A stretch of DNA of 64,000 nucleotides from Hahella sp. (GCA_028280065.1 JANQMN010000150.1:1-64000), one strand, 5' to 3'. Counted from the first letter of the stretch, positions 35,979 through 45,232 are shown. The notes: a model not told the origin generated them from the letters alone. Program-made: numbers and translations.

Positions 35979-37658
35979 TTACTCTTCATTGAATAAAGCC
36001 AGGATTTGGTCCCTGTGAGTGAACACAAACAACAGAATGAGATCGCCTGCTTTTGCATCGGACAGCGCTAATTTCGCCCCGCTTAGCGAGTTTTCAGCGA
36101 CGTTGATATTATCTGGATCCACAGTATGCTGCCACAGATAATCCTGCACTAATCGCGGCACTTCACCGGGTTTTCTGCCACGCAAATACTGCTTCAGTTC
36201 AGCGATAATAAACTGATCCGGGGATAATCGTAGTAACTCATCCACCAACGCCCGCATATCAGAATCACTACGATCTCCGGCAAGGCCAAACATCACTTTC
36301 TTTCGTGACGCCGATAATTGCAAAGCCATATCGACAATACCACGCATGCCATGCTGGTTATGGGCAAAATCGACGATGACTTGGGCACCTCGATAGCGGC
36401 AGATATTGCCCCGGCCCGGATTGTCGTCAAGGTGCTTGCCAAACCGTTGCATACCCTGCTGAACCGCTTCGAGGGGTAGTTTGAGCGCCATGACCAATCC
36501 CAAGACACCCAGTGCATTGGCGATATTGTACTTCGCTGTTCCGCCTACGCTGATGGTTACCTGATCTACCGGCAACTGAAACTCAATTCCTTGAGCCTTA
36601 TAGTGCAACTGATCGTCATGATAGAAACAGACAGGTAATCCCTGCAGCAGGTGCGCCTGAACGCGCGAGTTAGCCTTATTCAAGCTAAACCAGCAAACAT
36701 GATGAGTTGAAGTGGGAGCCAATCTGACAAGTTCAGGATCGTCCGCATTTAAAATGAGTATTCCGTCCTCCGCCAAGCCTTTATCCACAACGAACTTGGC
36801 TTCAGCCAGTTCCGACACGGTATTGATACCGTATTGTCCCAGATGATCAGCTGCGATATTGGTGATCAGAGCTGCCTGACATTGGGTAACCGGCAAGCCG
36901 CGCCGAAGAATCCCGCCTCGCGCCACTTCCAAAAAGGCCATTTCCGTTTCCGGGTGACGTAACAACATTCGAGCGCCGCCTGGGCCCGAATAATCACCGG
37001 TATCGAGTATCTTTTCGCCTACGCGGATAAAATCGGTAGAAGTCACCCCAGCGGATAATCCCGCTGCGGCGGCAATTGCTGCCGCCAACCTAACGCAGGT
37101 TGACTTGCCGTTGGTGCCGGTAATCAACCCGACGGGAATCGATTTAAAACTGCCCCAGGATAGACTGTCTGCTTCCGGCAATTCAGCAACAGGCCAGACT
37201 GCAGTGGTAGTCCCCATTCCCAAAGAAAACTCGTCGTCATCGGTAAGAAATGCCACTCCCTGTTGCTCTGATTTGGCAATGAGGTTTAACAACACAGGAT
37301 TCTGTTCTTCTTGTATCGCTTTCTGCAGAGCACCATATAACGCATCAAAATCGTCAAGTGACTCACCATGCAATTCGGCGGCCGTCTGCAGCCAGGCAAG
37401 TTCGACCGCATCGCAGGCGGCATAAAGAATATCGAACGGCGCGGAAATGGCGACGCTGATACCGTCCGCATAAATGCGAGTGTAGGTCTTTTCCGTCCAA
37501 CCGAGCTTTTCCAACAACGCTTCCATATTTGCCGACCAATACCGGCAAACTTTCTGCTTGTCCACTCCGGATACCCAGGCATCCAGCCAAGCGCCGGGAC
37601 TATCGGAAAGCAAATTGGGACCGGTGATCCGCCGTACTTCTTCCATTTGCAGCCGCAT
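35979..37658 (-). CDS. Mur-ligase paralogue of cyanophycin synthetase
   Basis: A 559-residue protein homologous to the C-terminal Mur-ligase half of the adjacent cyanophycin synthetase but without its ATP-grasp half. The P-loop GTNGKSTCVRLAA (about 180) and TSTDFIRVGE, EVARGGILRRGL, NIAADHLGQYG and VIVDFAHNQHG blocks align with the paralogue. The first 170 residues are distinctive. Such companions (CphA-prime type) occur beside cphA in several proteobacteria, with no firmly settled role. The ATG at 37658 with a GGAGGG site 7 bases upstream was preferred to an in-frame TTG two codons earlier. It lies 15 bp after cphA and ends 25 bp from copZ. Confidence 0.87.
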   Translation of the reverse strand: MRLQMEEVRRITGPNLLSDSPGAWLDAWVSGVDKQKVCRYWSANMEALLEKLGWTEKTYTRIYADGISVAISAPFDILYAACDAVELAWLQTAAELHGESLDDFDALYGALQKAIQEEQNPVLLNLIAKSEQQGVAFLTDDDEFSLGMGTTTAVWPVAELPEADSLSWGSFKSIPVGLITGTNGKSTCVRLAAAIAAAAGLSAGVTSTDFIRVGEKILDTGDYSGPGGARMLLRHPETEMAFLEVARGGILRRGLPVTQCQAALITNIAADHLGQYGINTVSELAEAKFVVDKGLAEDGILILNADDPELVRLAPTSTHHVCWFSLNKANSRVQAHLLQGLPVCFYHDDQLHYKAQGIEFQLPVDQVTISVGGTAKYNIANALGVLGLVMALKLPLEAVQQGMQRFGKHLDDNPGRGNICRYRGAQVIVDFAHNQHGMRGIVDMALQLSASRKKVMFGLAGDRSDSDMRALVDELLRLSPDQFIIAELKQYLRGRKPGEVPRLVQDYLWQHTVDPDNINVAENSLSGAKLALSDAKAGDLILLFVFTHRDQILALFNEE

Positions 37659-37673
37659 GAGCAAACCCTCCGC

Positions 37674-40493
37674 CTAGTCCGCTTCCTCTTCCTGGTCCAG
37701 GACGATTCTGACCCCGCGGTCATCCTTAACCAATCGCTGCCCTTCAGCCAGTTCAAACTTATGTTCTACCGGTTCAAAGAGTTTCTCCGGATAATCTGCC
37801 GAAGGTGGTTCGGACTCCGGCTGGTCGACGGATTTTTCGTGCTTGAAGTGAATGATTTGCTTCCAGCAGCGGGTAATTTCGTCGCCGAGCACTACCAGCA
37901 AATCGCCCTTCACGCTGGTCTCCAATGCTGCCTGTACCGCTTCCTGTTCAGAAGGAATCACCCGGATATCGGCATCGTCAATACCAGAATCCAACAACCC
38001 TTGGCGCAGTAATTGCGGGACTTCATCCTCGCCCCGGCGACGTCGGTTGTCGTCGGCTTTACAAATGAACTCATCAAAGCCCTTGGCGCAAACACGGGCG
38101 GCTTCCAGGATATCTTCGTCGCGCCTATCCCCCGGTAATGCGATCACCAACCGGCGTTTCCCGGTGACTTCGAGTCGTGACGCCAAATCGGTAATAACCT
38201 GGATTGCCGCAGGATTGTGGGCGTAGTCCAAAATGACTTTGAAGGGATGTTCATCGAATACATTCATGCGGCCCGGTGCTTGATAGAAGGAGGTCGAGAA
38301 GGTTCGCAATCCCTGCCGAATCTGTTCCAAAGACAGATTAAACGCATAGGCCATCGCCCCGGCAAACATGGCATTTTGCACATTATGCATGGCCTTGCCT
38401 TCCATCGTTGCGGGTATCAGATGGGTCCAGAGCAAGGGAATATGGGCGCCATTGTCGTAAAAAGTTATCATGTCGCCGTTGATTCCTTTTTCCAGTACCG
38501 CGGCTTTGCCGCCACTGCGGATATGTTCTCTCACCAAACCATGGCCGGGGTTCATGGTAACGTAGAGAATATGTTTGGCCATACAATGGTCGGCCATCTC
38601 CAGACAGTACCTGTCGTCGGCATTTAACACCACGCACTCTTTTGCCACCTCCACGACGACCCGTTTGACTTCGGCCAATTGCTGCAGCGTATCAACACCA
38701 CCGAGTCCCAAGTGATCCGCCGCTATATTCAAACAGCAGGATACATCGCTTTGCTGGTATCCCAGGCCGCGTTTGACGATACCGCCTCGGGCAGTTTCCA
38801 AAATGGCGAAATCCACTTTCGGGTCCCGCAGGACAATATGCGAGGAAATAGGGCCGGTCATATCGCCTTTGACACTCAACTGTCCGTCGATAAACACGCC
38901 ATCGGTGGAGGTCATACCCGGTGTATAGCCGGCGGCCTTGACGATGCTGGATAACATTCGGGAAGTGGTGGTTTTACCATTGGTGCCGGTGATGGCGGCA
39001 ATCGGAATTCGAGCGAGATTTCCAGGCGGGAACAGCATATCGATCACTTTACTGGCAACATCCCGGGGTTTGCCTTCGCTGGGCGCCACATGCATCCGAA
39101 ATCCAGGCGCGGCGTTGCACTCGACAATGGCGCCGCCGATGGCTTTGTAGGATTTACTGATATCCTCCGTAAGAAAATCCACACCGCCGACATCAAGTCC
39201 CAATGCCATGATCGCCCGAATGGCCATATCGCGATTATCGGGATGCACGATATCGGTGACATCAATCGCCGTGCCGCCGGTGGAAAGGTTAGCGGTGGAG
39301 CGTAAATAGAATATCTCCCCTGCCAGCAATACGGTTTCTTCGCTGATCTCGGCCTTTGTCATCAAGCGTTGCGCCTGCTCATCCAACTCCAGCCGGGTCA
39401 GCACTTTTTCATGGCCAATCCCCCGCCTGGGGTCTTGATTGACTATGTCCACCAGCTCGGCAATGGTATGTTTCCCATCCCCAACCACATGGCCGGGAAC
39501 ACGCTTCGCCACAGCCACCAGTTCATTATTAATCACCAACATGCGGTGGTCATAACCGGTCACAAAACCTTCCACCAGCACAGCGCGACTCGACCCCTGC
39601 TCTTTCGCGGTGGCAAACGCCCGATTCACTTCATCCGGGGTATTCAGGTTGATACTGACACCACGGCCATGGTTGGCTTTTAACGGCTTTAGCACGACAG
39701 GATAACCGATTCTTTCCGCCGCCCGTCTGGCCTGACGTTCGCTGTACACCATATATTGTTTGGGCACCGGTAAGCCCAAATCATTTAGGAGATTGTGGGT
39801 ATCTTCCTTGTCACAGGAGAGTTCCACCGCAATATGCTTGGTTTCGCTGGTAATGGTTGCCTGAATTCGTCGTTGGTACTTGCCGTGGCCAAGTTGCACC
39901 AGGCTGTATTCGTTCAACCGCAACCAGGGAATACCCCGCTCGTCTGCCGCCTTGACTAAAGATCCGGTACTGGGTCCGAATTCCTTGCGCTGGGCCATGC
40001 GGACAAAGTCTTCCAGCTCGGCGGCAAAATCGAAATCCTCTTCAAGAGTGGTTTCAGCCTGATTACGCAGGTCTTCCGGCAACAAAGACAATAACAATTT
40101 GTGCCCAAGCTCACCGGCTTCCAGCCCCACATCGCGGTGTCGATACTCGTAAACCACCCAGTATTGCCCTGGTTCGGATAAAGACCTTGTTTTACCGAAA
40201 CTGACGTCAGACCCTGCGAGATTCTGCAGTTCAATCGCTACATGCTCCCAGACATGCCCCATCCAGGTTCCTTCACCCTCGCGCAAGCGTCGGATAAATC
40301 CACCGGGCTCACCATACGAGCAGCCATGGCCCTGTATGCTCGGCAACAGGTTTAACAAGCCGCTGATAAAAGATTCTCCGAGCTTCATGGAGGGCCACTC
40401 CTCCAGTACACCAAGGTCCAACTCATGGCGCATCACGGGGAAGTTCGCATAGATATTAGGACCAACAAAAATATTGGTCGTGGTAATTTTCAT
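37674..40493 (-). CDS. cphA: Cyanophycin synthetase
   Basis: Makes cyanophycin, a poly-aspartate backbone with arginine side chains, as an intracellular nitrogen store. The 939-residue protein has the N-terminal CphA domain (about 1-160), an ATP-grasp domain that activates the backbone carboxylate (about 215-475, with YPVVLKPLKANHGRGVSINL and IVECNAAPGFRMH), and a Mur-ligase domain that adds arginine (P-loop ITGTNGKTTTSRML near 498, then NIAADHLGLGG, LDYAHNPAAIQ). Family length is about 870-900; the excess is an acidic C-terminal tail. It is 90 bp after cphB and 15 bp before the Mur-ligase paralogue. Confidence 0.95.
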   Translation of the reverse strand: MKITTTNIFVGPNIYANFPVMRHELDLGVLEEWPSMKLGESFISGLLNLLPSIQGHGCSYGEPGGFIRRLREGEGTWMGHVWEHVAIELQNLAGSDVSFGKTRSLSEPGQYWVVYEYRHRDVGLEAGELGHKLLLSLLPEDLRNQAETTLEEDFDFAAELEDFVRMAQRKEFGPSTGSLVKAADERGIPWLRLNEYSLVQLGHGKYQRRIQATITSETKHIAVELSCDKEDTHNLLNDLGLPVPKQYMVYSERQARRAAERIGYPVVLKPLKANHGRGVSINLNTPDEVNRAFATAKEQGSSRAVLVEGFVTGYDHRMLVINNELVAVAKRVPGHVVGDGKHTIAELVDIVNQDPRRGIGHEKVLTRLELDEQAQRLMTKAEISEETVLLAGEIFYLRSTANLSTGGTAIDVTDIVHPDNRDMAIRAIMALGLDVGGVDFLTEDISKSYKAIGGAIVECNAAPGFRMHVAPSEGKPRDVASKVIDMLFPPGNLARIPIAAITGTNGKTTTSRMLSSIVKAAGYTPGMTSTDGVFIDGQLSVKGDMTGPISSHIVLRDPKVDFAILETARGGIVKRGLGYQQSDVSCCLNIAADHLGLGGVDTLQQLAEVKRVVVEVAKECVVLNADDRYCLEMADHCMAKHILYVTMNPGHGLVREHIRSGGKAAVLEKGINGDMITFYDNGAHIPLLWTHLIPATMEGKAMHNVQNAMFAGAMAYAFNLSLEQIRQGLRTFSTSFYQAPGRMNVFDEHPFKVILDYAHNPAAIQVITDLASRLEVTGKRRLVIALPGDRRDEDILEAARVCAKGFDEFICKADDNRRRRGEDEVPQLLRQGLLDSGIDDADIRVIPSEQEAVQAALETSVKGDLLVVLGDEITRCWKQIIHFKHEKSVDQPESEPPSADYPEKLFEPVEHKFELAEGQRLVKDDRGVRIVLDQEEEAD

Positions 40494-40582
40494 AATTAGA
40501 ACCTACTAGGCAATAACCTACTACTCAGCCGAAAATTAATCCGGTCGATTTACGGGAGCATAGTTCGTGTCTGGAAGGAAGA

Positions 40583-41404
40583 TTAATCGATATGAGCAAC
40601 CTTATTGCCAATATCAAAATGCGATCCTGCTGACAGAATATGCAATTTCAAATTGATAATGGTCACCGCTTCGCCTGTGCGTGCTTCTGCCATCGAGGTG
40701 TGGTCACAGTCAGACGGATCGATCACCGTCACCGCGCCACTGCCGACGACTTCGAATACATTGTTATTATTGATAAACGCAGCCGTGTCTTCGTCAAGAC
40801 CCAGCCCGATTAAAAAAGGATTATAAGAAACGGCACTTAACAACCTTGCCATACGGTTACGTTGGTTAAAGTGCTGATCGATCACCAGGGTGTTATGCAG
40901 TCCCAAGCCAGGGGCCAGATTTACTCCGTCTTCAGTGGGCACGATGCCGGTTGTACCGCCGGTGATCATGTGTTGAGAAATAATGGCCGCCCCGGCGGAG
41001 GTCCCCGCGACATGGGTGCCTTTGGCATTCTGCCGGCGTATGGCCTGCGCCACCGCCGTGCCCCCTAAAATAGTCGAGAGACGCAGCTGGTTGCCGCCGG
41101 TAATAAAAACGCCGGTGGCATCTTCCAAGTGCTGCAACAAGTCTTCGTTTTTCGCGTCGATCCGCTTTTCGATCGGCAGCGAGTAGGTATAGCCGGCACC
41201 CAACTCGCGAAAGAGCTTCTCGTAGCGCTCTCCCGTGTCGTCAAGCTGAGACGCCGTCGGGATAATCACAATATTGGCTTCCCGGTCACCGCAAAGACCG
41301 ACAAACCGTTTCAGGATATCCGGGTTGTTGACCTTTTCTTCTGCGCCGCCGATAGGAATGATGTAACCGCGATCATGCCCTTGCGGGCTGGGGGATGGAC
41401 ACAT
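40583..41404 (-). CDS. cphB: Cyanophycinase
   Basis: Serine-type exopeptidase that cleaves cyanophycin to beta-Asp-Arg dipeptides. The 273-residue product has the nucleophile motif VAGTSAGAAIIS (Ser near residue 136 from this start), the ITGGNQLRLS loop and the C-terminal LGLDEDTAAFI, all typical of the S51-related family; usual length is about 271. The frame opens with a TTG ten codons earlier, but the ATG at 41404 has the purine-rich AAAAAGAG site and was chosen. It is the first gene of the cyanophycin operon. Confidence 0.93.
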   Translation of the reverse strand: MCPSPSPQGHDRGYIIPIGGAEEKVNNPDILKRFVGLCGDREANIVIIPTASQLDDTGERYEKLFRELGAGYTYSLPIEKRIDAKNEDLLQHLEDATGVFITGGNQLRLSTILGGTAVAQAIRRQNAKGTHVAGTSAGAAIISQHMITGGTTGIVPTEDGVNLAPGLGLHNTLVIDQHFNQRNRMARLLSAVSYNPFLIGLGLDEDTAAFINNNNVFEVVGSGAVTVIDPSDCDHTSMAEARTGEAVTIINLKLHILSAGSHFDIGNKVAHID

Positions 41405-41454
41405 TTTGTGCTCTTTTTCTTCTTCTTGAAACAATCCTGTTGAACAAGCGTCAT

Positions 41455-41460
41455 ATTATA
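41455..41460 (-). promoter_or_regulatory. Probable -10 element of the cyanophycin operon
   Basis: A perfect TATAAT on the minus strand, 51 bp before the cphB start. The region 17 bp further up has no good TTGACA match, so the promoter may be weak or activator-dependent. Confidence 0.35.
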
Positions 41461-41641
41461 GGCATTGAAAGAGATAGGCGATAGTTTCAGAAACCAATAA
41501 GCAACTTTTTAATGAGAATTGGAGCGTAACGAAGCCGGGTAGCGATTTCCTTGCTTTCGACAATGCGCATCATATTGGGAAGAACTTCCACTTTTTTCCA
41601 TCCGGACGTAAGACGTTAATGCTTACTGGGAATACCGGTTC

Positions 41642-41958
41642 TTATCCTTTCGCTCCATGTCGACTATTTACAATCAGTGCGTCAGCGAAATCAGCCGATT
41701 TTGTATTGACATAGTCGTCCAGCGCACACCATATGACATGGCTATCTTCGAATACTACATTGGCCTCCTGCAGCACATCGGCGATTTGGGGCTTCTTCAA
41801 AGCATATCGCTTGCCTCGAAACGTCCATGGTTTCAACCAAGACAACACCCGTAATTAAAACCTTGTGGTTGCCAGCAAACTGCATGTTGGCCAAAAGCCT
41901 GCAAGCAATGACTCCCCAGGTCGATCGCCAGGCAATCATTCAATTACTGCGCTAGGAA
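41642..41958 (-). pseudogene. Frameshifted PIN-domain (VapC-type) toxin remnant
   Basis: Three reading frames on the minus strand each hold part of a PIN ribonuclease. A short piece LPGDRPGES resembles the early loop. A second frame gives VIACRLLAN and LITGVVLVETMDVSRQAI, the strand with the conserved Glu. A third gives ALKKPQIADVLQEANVVFED, VIWCALDDYVN and SADFADALI, the C-terminal half with the conserved ADFADALI acidic cluster. At least two frameshifts are needed to join them and the C-terminus is cut short. No antitoxin gene was found next to it. Confidence 0.6.
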
Positions 41959-42040
41959 AACCGGCCATTTGGCCCATAGCCACTTCGATTCGCGGGTATT
42001 AATATCTTTCGTCTATTTGAACCAAAAATGGAATATAAAA

Positions 42041-42550
42041 ATGGCAAAATTTAAAACAATCTGGAACAACTACCCAGACAAAGATGAAATGAAAAAAAAG
42101 TGCTTCAACAAGCAACCTAATAGCCAAAAGCCCTTCAGTGACTATTGCGCTATTTTGCTAAGTGAATGCCTCATTCGGTCGGGATTTAATCTTTCATCTG
42201 CTCGCGGTAACAGATGCTGGTCTCACAGCGGCCCCAAACATCTGTTGTTAGCTGAAGACGTGGCAAACTGGCTAGCAAAATCCCCCCCTGTTGGAATTGG
42301 CAAAAGAGAAAGCGTTACCCCCAATCTGTTTCAGAATAAGTTATCCACGCGCACCGGAATTATCTTTTTTAAGGACTACTGGCAAAGGGGTAACGAAAGC
42401 TTCCAAGCGCGATCAGGCGATCACATTGATTTGTGGAACAAAAATGAAATCACGAGCAGTGGGATGTTTGTAAGAAATATTCTCGAGTTTTTCGGCCGAG
42501 TGAGCGATTTAAATAAGTCACGTGATATCTGGTTCTGGGAGATCAAATGA
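42041..42550 (+). CDS. Tae4-like T6SS amidase effector
   Basis: A 169-residue protein resembling the type VI amidase effector 4 family (NlpC/P60-like fold that cuts the D-Glu to diaminopimelate bond of peptidoglycan). The candidate nucleophile Cys36 is in FSDYCAILLSECLIRSG and the candidate His128 in SGDHIDLWNK, the paired motifs expected of Tae4; GIIFF lies between them. There is no signal peptide, fitting delivery by a secretion machine. The ATG at 42041, with GGA 8 bases upstream, is preferred to an open frame starting 24 codons earlier. It overlaps the following small membrane protein gene by 4 bp. Its composition is more AT-rich than the neighbours, and no T6SS structural genes are in the window. 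Confidence 0.72.
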   Translation: MAKFKTIWNNYPDKDEMKKKCFNKQPNSQKPFSDYCAILLSECLIRSGFNLSSARGNRCWSHSGPKHLLLAEDVANWLAKSPPVGIGKRESVTPNLFQNKLSTRTGIIFFKDYWQRGNESFQARSGDHIDLWNKNEITSSGMFVRNILEFFGRVSDLNKSRDIWFWEIK

Positions 42551-42771
42551 AGAAACTCGCGCTTTACGCAATCGCTACGTTGGTTGTTTTTGGCATTAAC
42601 TTTGCCATTTATAATATTTCGTTCAATATGCAGGCAACCCCTTATCTTTCCGAAGAGCAGCGACTTGACAGTGGTATGTTGATGCTTCAAACAACACTGC
42701 CGGCGTATCTTGTTTCATCCGTTGTCATCGTGGCACTGTGTTATTTCATTGTAACGTACCACAAAAAGTGA
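42547..42771 (+). CDS. Two-helix small membrane protein, candidate immunity protein
   Basis: A 74-residue protein with hydrophobic segments at about 5-24 and 50-69. Positive residues at both ends (MKK and YHKK) place both termini in the cytoplasm and a loop of about 25 residues (with the acidic YLSEEQRLDSG) in the periplasm. Its start overlaps the amidase stop (ATGA), so the pair is translationally coupled. Because the amidase would act in the periplasm, a periplasm-facing partner fits an immunity role; known Tai4 immunity proteins are soluble periplasmic dimers, so this would be a different type. A holin-like role is the alternative. Confidence 0.6.
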   Translation: MKKLALYAIATLVVFGINFAIYNISFNMQATPYLSEEQRLDSGMLMLQTTLPAYLVSSVVIVALCYFIVTYHKK

Positions 42772-43043
42772 GTTTATCTGGTCTGGAAGGACATATGAGG
42801 GCTACCGACATCTGGAAATTTCCTCCGTATCTTGTCTGGACCGATCTTCCAGCCAAACTAGGGCCCCATCAGAGACGGCAAAACGATATCTATCCAATTA
42901 GATATAATCTTAGATTGTTTGCGTCCTAAATCAGTCATTTCGAAAAATTTAGCAAAAGTAGCGCGTCGCTTCAGGCTAAGGAAAACGGGCGATTACAAAG
43001 GCTTTGTCGTTTTTTTGGAAAAAAATCTTAGTAAGAGCCGGTA
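42772..43043. other. 272-bp AT-rich gap
   Basis: No gene, clear hairpin or recognisable remnant could be supported between the two-helix protein gene and the convergent STI1-like gene. Confidence 0.4.
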
Positions 43044-43517
43044 TTACTGGCTATATCTTTTGGTAATCGCCTGTACATCGCGGTTGTTCATCAGTTTCTT
43101 GATTTTAGGATTATTTACCAGCGAACTGAAATCGCCACGCGAGATGGCATTCATGATGGCAGGATCAGTGAGAATAGACTGCACGTCGGGATCGTTTTGC
43201 AGTTTCATGATCATCGCCATCGCTTCCTGATCCTGAGTGATCGACCTTTGCAACGCCGTATAGGTTTCCGCCTGCAAATTGGAGAACTGGTTGTTACCGG
43301 GTTGACTACCTGCAGAACCCTTGCTGATTGACAGAATTTGACTGTTCGGAATGCTGAGCGTCCCGAGGCTCTGGGTATGGATGGTATACACCCCGTTGCT
43401 CATGGACTGTATGGTGCCAGTGAGTTGGGTGCCGTCCTTCAGCTTAATCGTATCCGCATTACTCAGCGACAAACCAATCCAAAGCCAGACAAATAACAGA
43501 ACACGGATAACTTTCAT
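43044..43517 (-). CDS. Exported protein with a C-terminal STI1-like motif
   Basis: A 157-residue protein of unknown function. A signal peptide (MKVIRVLLFVWLWIGLSLSNA) is followed by a small all-beta segment (DTIKLKDGTQLTGTIQSMSNG, SLGTLSIPNSQI; about 22-70) of the kind seen in SH3/Lsm-like folds. The C-terminal half (about 100-155) has DPDVQSILTDPAIMNAI and NNPKIKKLMNNRDVQAI, a double DP-type repeat resembling STI1/HOP chaperone-binding motifs. The ATG at 43517 is preceded by a strong GGGGGAG site, better than the longer open frame. It stands alone. Confidence 0.75.
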   Translation of the reverse strand: MKVIRVLLFVWLWIGLSLSNADTIKLKDGTQLTGTIQSMSNGVYTIHTQSLGTLSIPNSQILSISKGSAGSQPGNNQFSNLQAETYTALQRSITQDQEAMAMIMKLQNDPDVQSILTDPAIMNAISRGDFSSLVNNPKIKKLMNNRDVQAITKRYSQ

Positions 43518-43717
43518 GGCACTCCCCCGGATATCAACCTGGATCAAATATTGACGATCCTTGAAAGTTTACAGGATATATCAAAAGGCCGTTGTAGAAT
43601 TTTCTTTCGAATTGTATCTCGACCAGTTGTCAGGACGATCAGGAATTCTTCACTACAGCGAAATCACTGTTCCGAAAATGGCGAGCTTTTCCAGGCGAAT
43701 GCTCGTATCATCGCCTC

Positions 43718-45205
43718 ATGGAATTGAATCATGACGCCTGTTACCGAGCATTGAAAAGCCGAGATCCCCGCTTCGATGGAAAGTTTTTTGTCGGAGTAAC
43801 AAGCACGGGAATTTACTGCCGTCCTATTTGCAGGGTAAAGCAGCCTAAGCAGGAAAACGTGAATTTTTACAAGAGTTCGGCGGCGGCGGAACAGGCCGGA
43901 TTCCGCCCCTGCCTTAAATGCCGCCCGGAAATCGCCCCTGGCTATTCCGCCATGGATAGCAAGGAATCCCTGGCTCAGCATGCGATGCGCTTGTTAGACC
44001 TGTTGCATCCGGCGGAACAGGGGCTGCCGGATATCGCGGCCAAATTAGGTGTCACCGACCGCTATATGCGAAAAATATTCAGGGAGAAATTCGGTGTCAG
44101 CCCAATCGGTTATCTACAAAGCAAACGCCTACTCACGGCAAAAATGTTATTAACAGACAGCGACCTATCAATGACAGCCATTGCCGGAGTCAGCGGCTTT
44201 AACAGCCAAAGACGGCTCAACACGGCCTTTAAGGACCAGTATGGGTTAAGTCCTACCGCGTTGCGCAAGCAGAACCGGAGCAGGCAAAAGGCAAACACAT
44301 TTCATTTCAGCCTGGGATACCGCCCACCCTACGACTATCGGCATCTATTGTCCTTTTTAGCTCAGCGCGCTATATCGGGTGTTGAACGGGTAGACGAAAA
44401 AAGCTATCGCAGGTCGTTAAGGATTACGCCTGCAAACAACGAAAAGACGGTGACTGGCTGGTTTGCGATTCAATTCGACGACAAGCGCAATTTGGCCCAC
44501 GTTGAGTTAGCGGCAGAGCTGTTGCCCTGCTTTCAACTGATTCAACAGAAGATTTGTCAGGCGTTCGATATTAATCATTCTCCCAATGAAACCCTGATGT
44601 CCAGCGGCAATTCCACGCCGGCAAACAACTTTGTTTGGAATCCAGGCATCAGAATCCCCGGCTGCATGGATTTCTTCGAAACAGGTGTGCGGGCAATACT
44701 GGGGCAGCAGGTCAGTTTGGAACAGTCGATAAAGGTTTTAACCAGATTTGTCGATCAGTTCGGTCAGACAACGGGTTTCGATCAGGCCGATCTCACCTTG
44801 CTGTTTCCGGAACCGCAAACCATCGCCGCATTGGAAACAGGACAAATCGCAGAGCTAGGCCTGTTTCGTCAACGCGCCGAGGCCATACAACAGTTTGCCC
44901 GGTTCTGCACTCAACATGATCCGTTGACACTGGCGCTAGATCCGGAAAGCACCATTAAACAACTCACCAGTCTTAAAGGCATAGGCAACTGGACTGCCCA
45001 GTATATCGCCCTTCGAGGCTTAGGTTGGCAGGACGTATTCATGCCACAGGACGCGGTGGTAAAAAAAGCGGCAAACCGGCTCGCAGGAAAAGATTTAAGT
45101 CCCGGCGATCTGGAGTCTTTTGCCGCGGACTGGCAACCCTGGCGTAGTTATCTATGTCTCAACTTGTGGGACTATGCCGTCAAATCCGCCGCCTTGACCG
45201 CCTAA
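43718..45205 (+). CDS. Ada-type regulator fused to AlkA DNA glycosylase
   Basis: A 495-residue fusion for alkylation repair. Residues 1-75 form the Ada zinc domain with Cys34, Cys38, Cys65 and Cys68 (YCRPICRV and PCLKCRPE); Cys34 would accept methyl from DNA phosphotriesters and switch on transcription. An AraC-type helix-turn-helix region (about 85-185) follows. Residues 195-490 are an AlkA-like 3-methyladenine glycosylase with helix-hairpin-helix LKGIGNWTAQYIALRG and the catalytic Asp in VFMPQDAVVKKA. ogt follows by 27 bp. The architecture is known in many bacteria and is usually annotated as a DNA-3-methyladenine glycosylase 2 family protein. Confidence 0.92.
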   Translation: MELNHDACYRALKSRDPRFDGKFFVGVTSTGIYCRPICRVKQPKQENVNFYKSSAAAEQAGFRPCLKCRPEIAPGYSAMDSKESLAQHAMRLLDLLHPAEQGLPDIAAKLGVTDRYMRKIFREKFGVSPIGYLQSKRLLTAKMLLTDSDLSMTAIAGVSGFNSQRRLNTAFKDQYGLSPTALRKQNRSRQKANTFHFSLGYRPPYDYRHLLSFLAQRAISGVERVDEKSYRRSLRITPANNEKTVTGWFAIQFDDKRNLAHVELAAELLPCFQLIQQKICQAFDINHSPNETLMSSGNSTPANNFVWNPGIRIPGCMDFFETGVRAILGQQVSLEQSIKVLTRFVDQFGQTTGFDQADLTLLFPEPQTIAALETGQIAELGLFRQRAEAIQQFARFCTQHDPLTLALDPESTIKQLTSLKGIGNWTAQYIALRGLGWQDVFMPQDAVVKKAANRLAGKDLSPGDLESFAADWQPWRSYLCLNLWDYAVKSAALTA

Positions 45206-45232
45206 TACAACTACTTTTCCAGGAGATAAAAA

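Noticed and set aside
37368-38012. Plus-strand frame spanning the junction of cphA and its paralogue
   Set aside because: It overlaps two strongly supported genes and shows no domain.
42795-42929. Small open frame after the two-helix membrane protein gene
   Set aside because: No recognisable domain or upstream ribosome-binding site; probably chance in AT-rich DNA.
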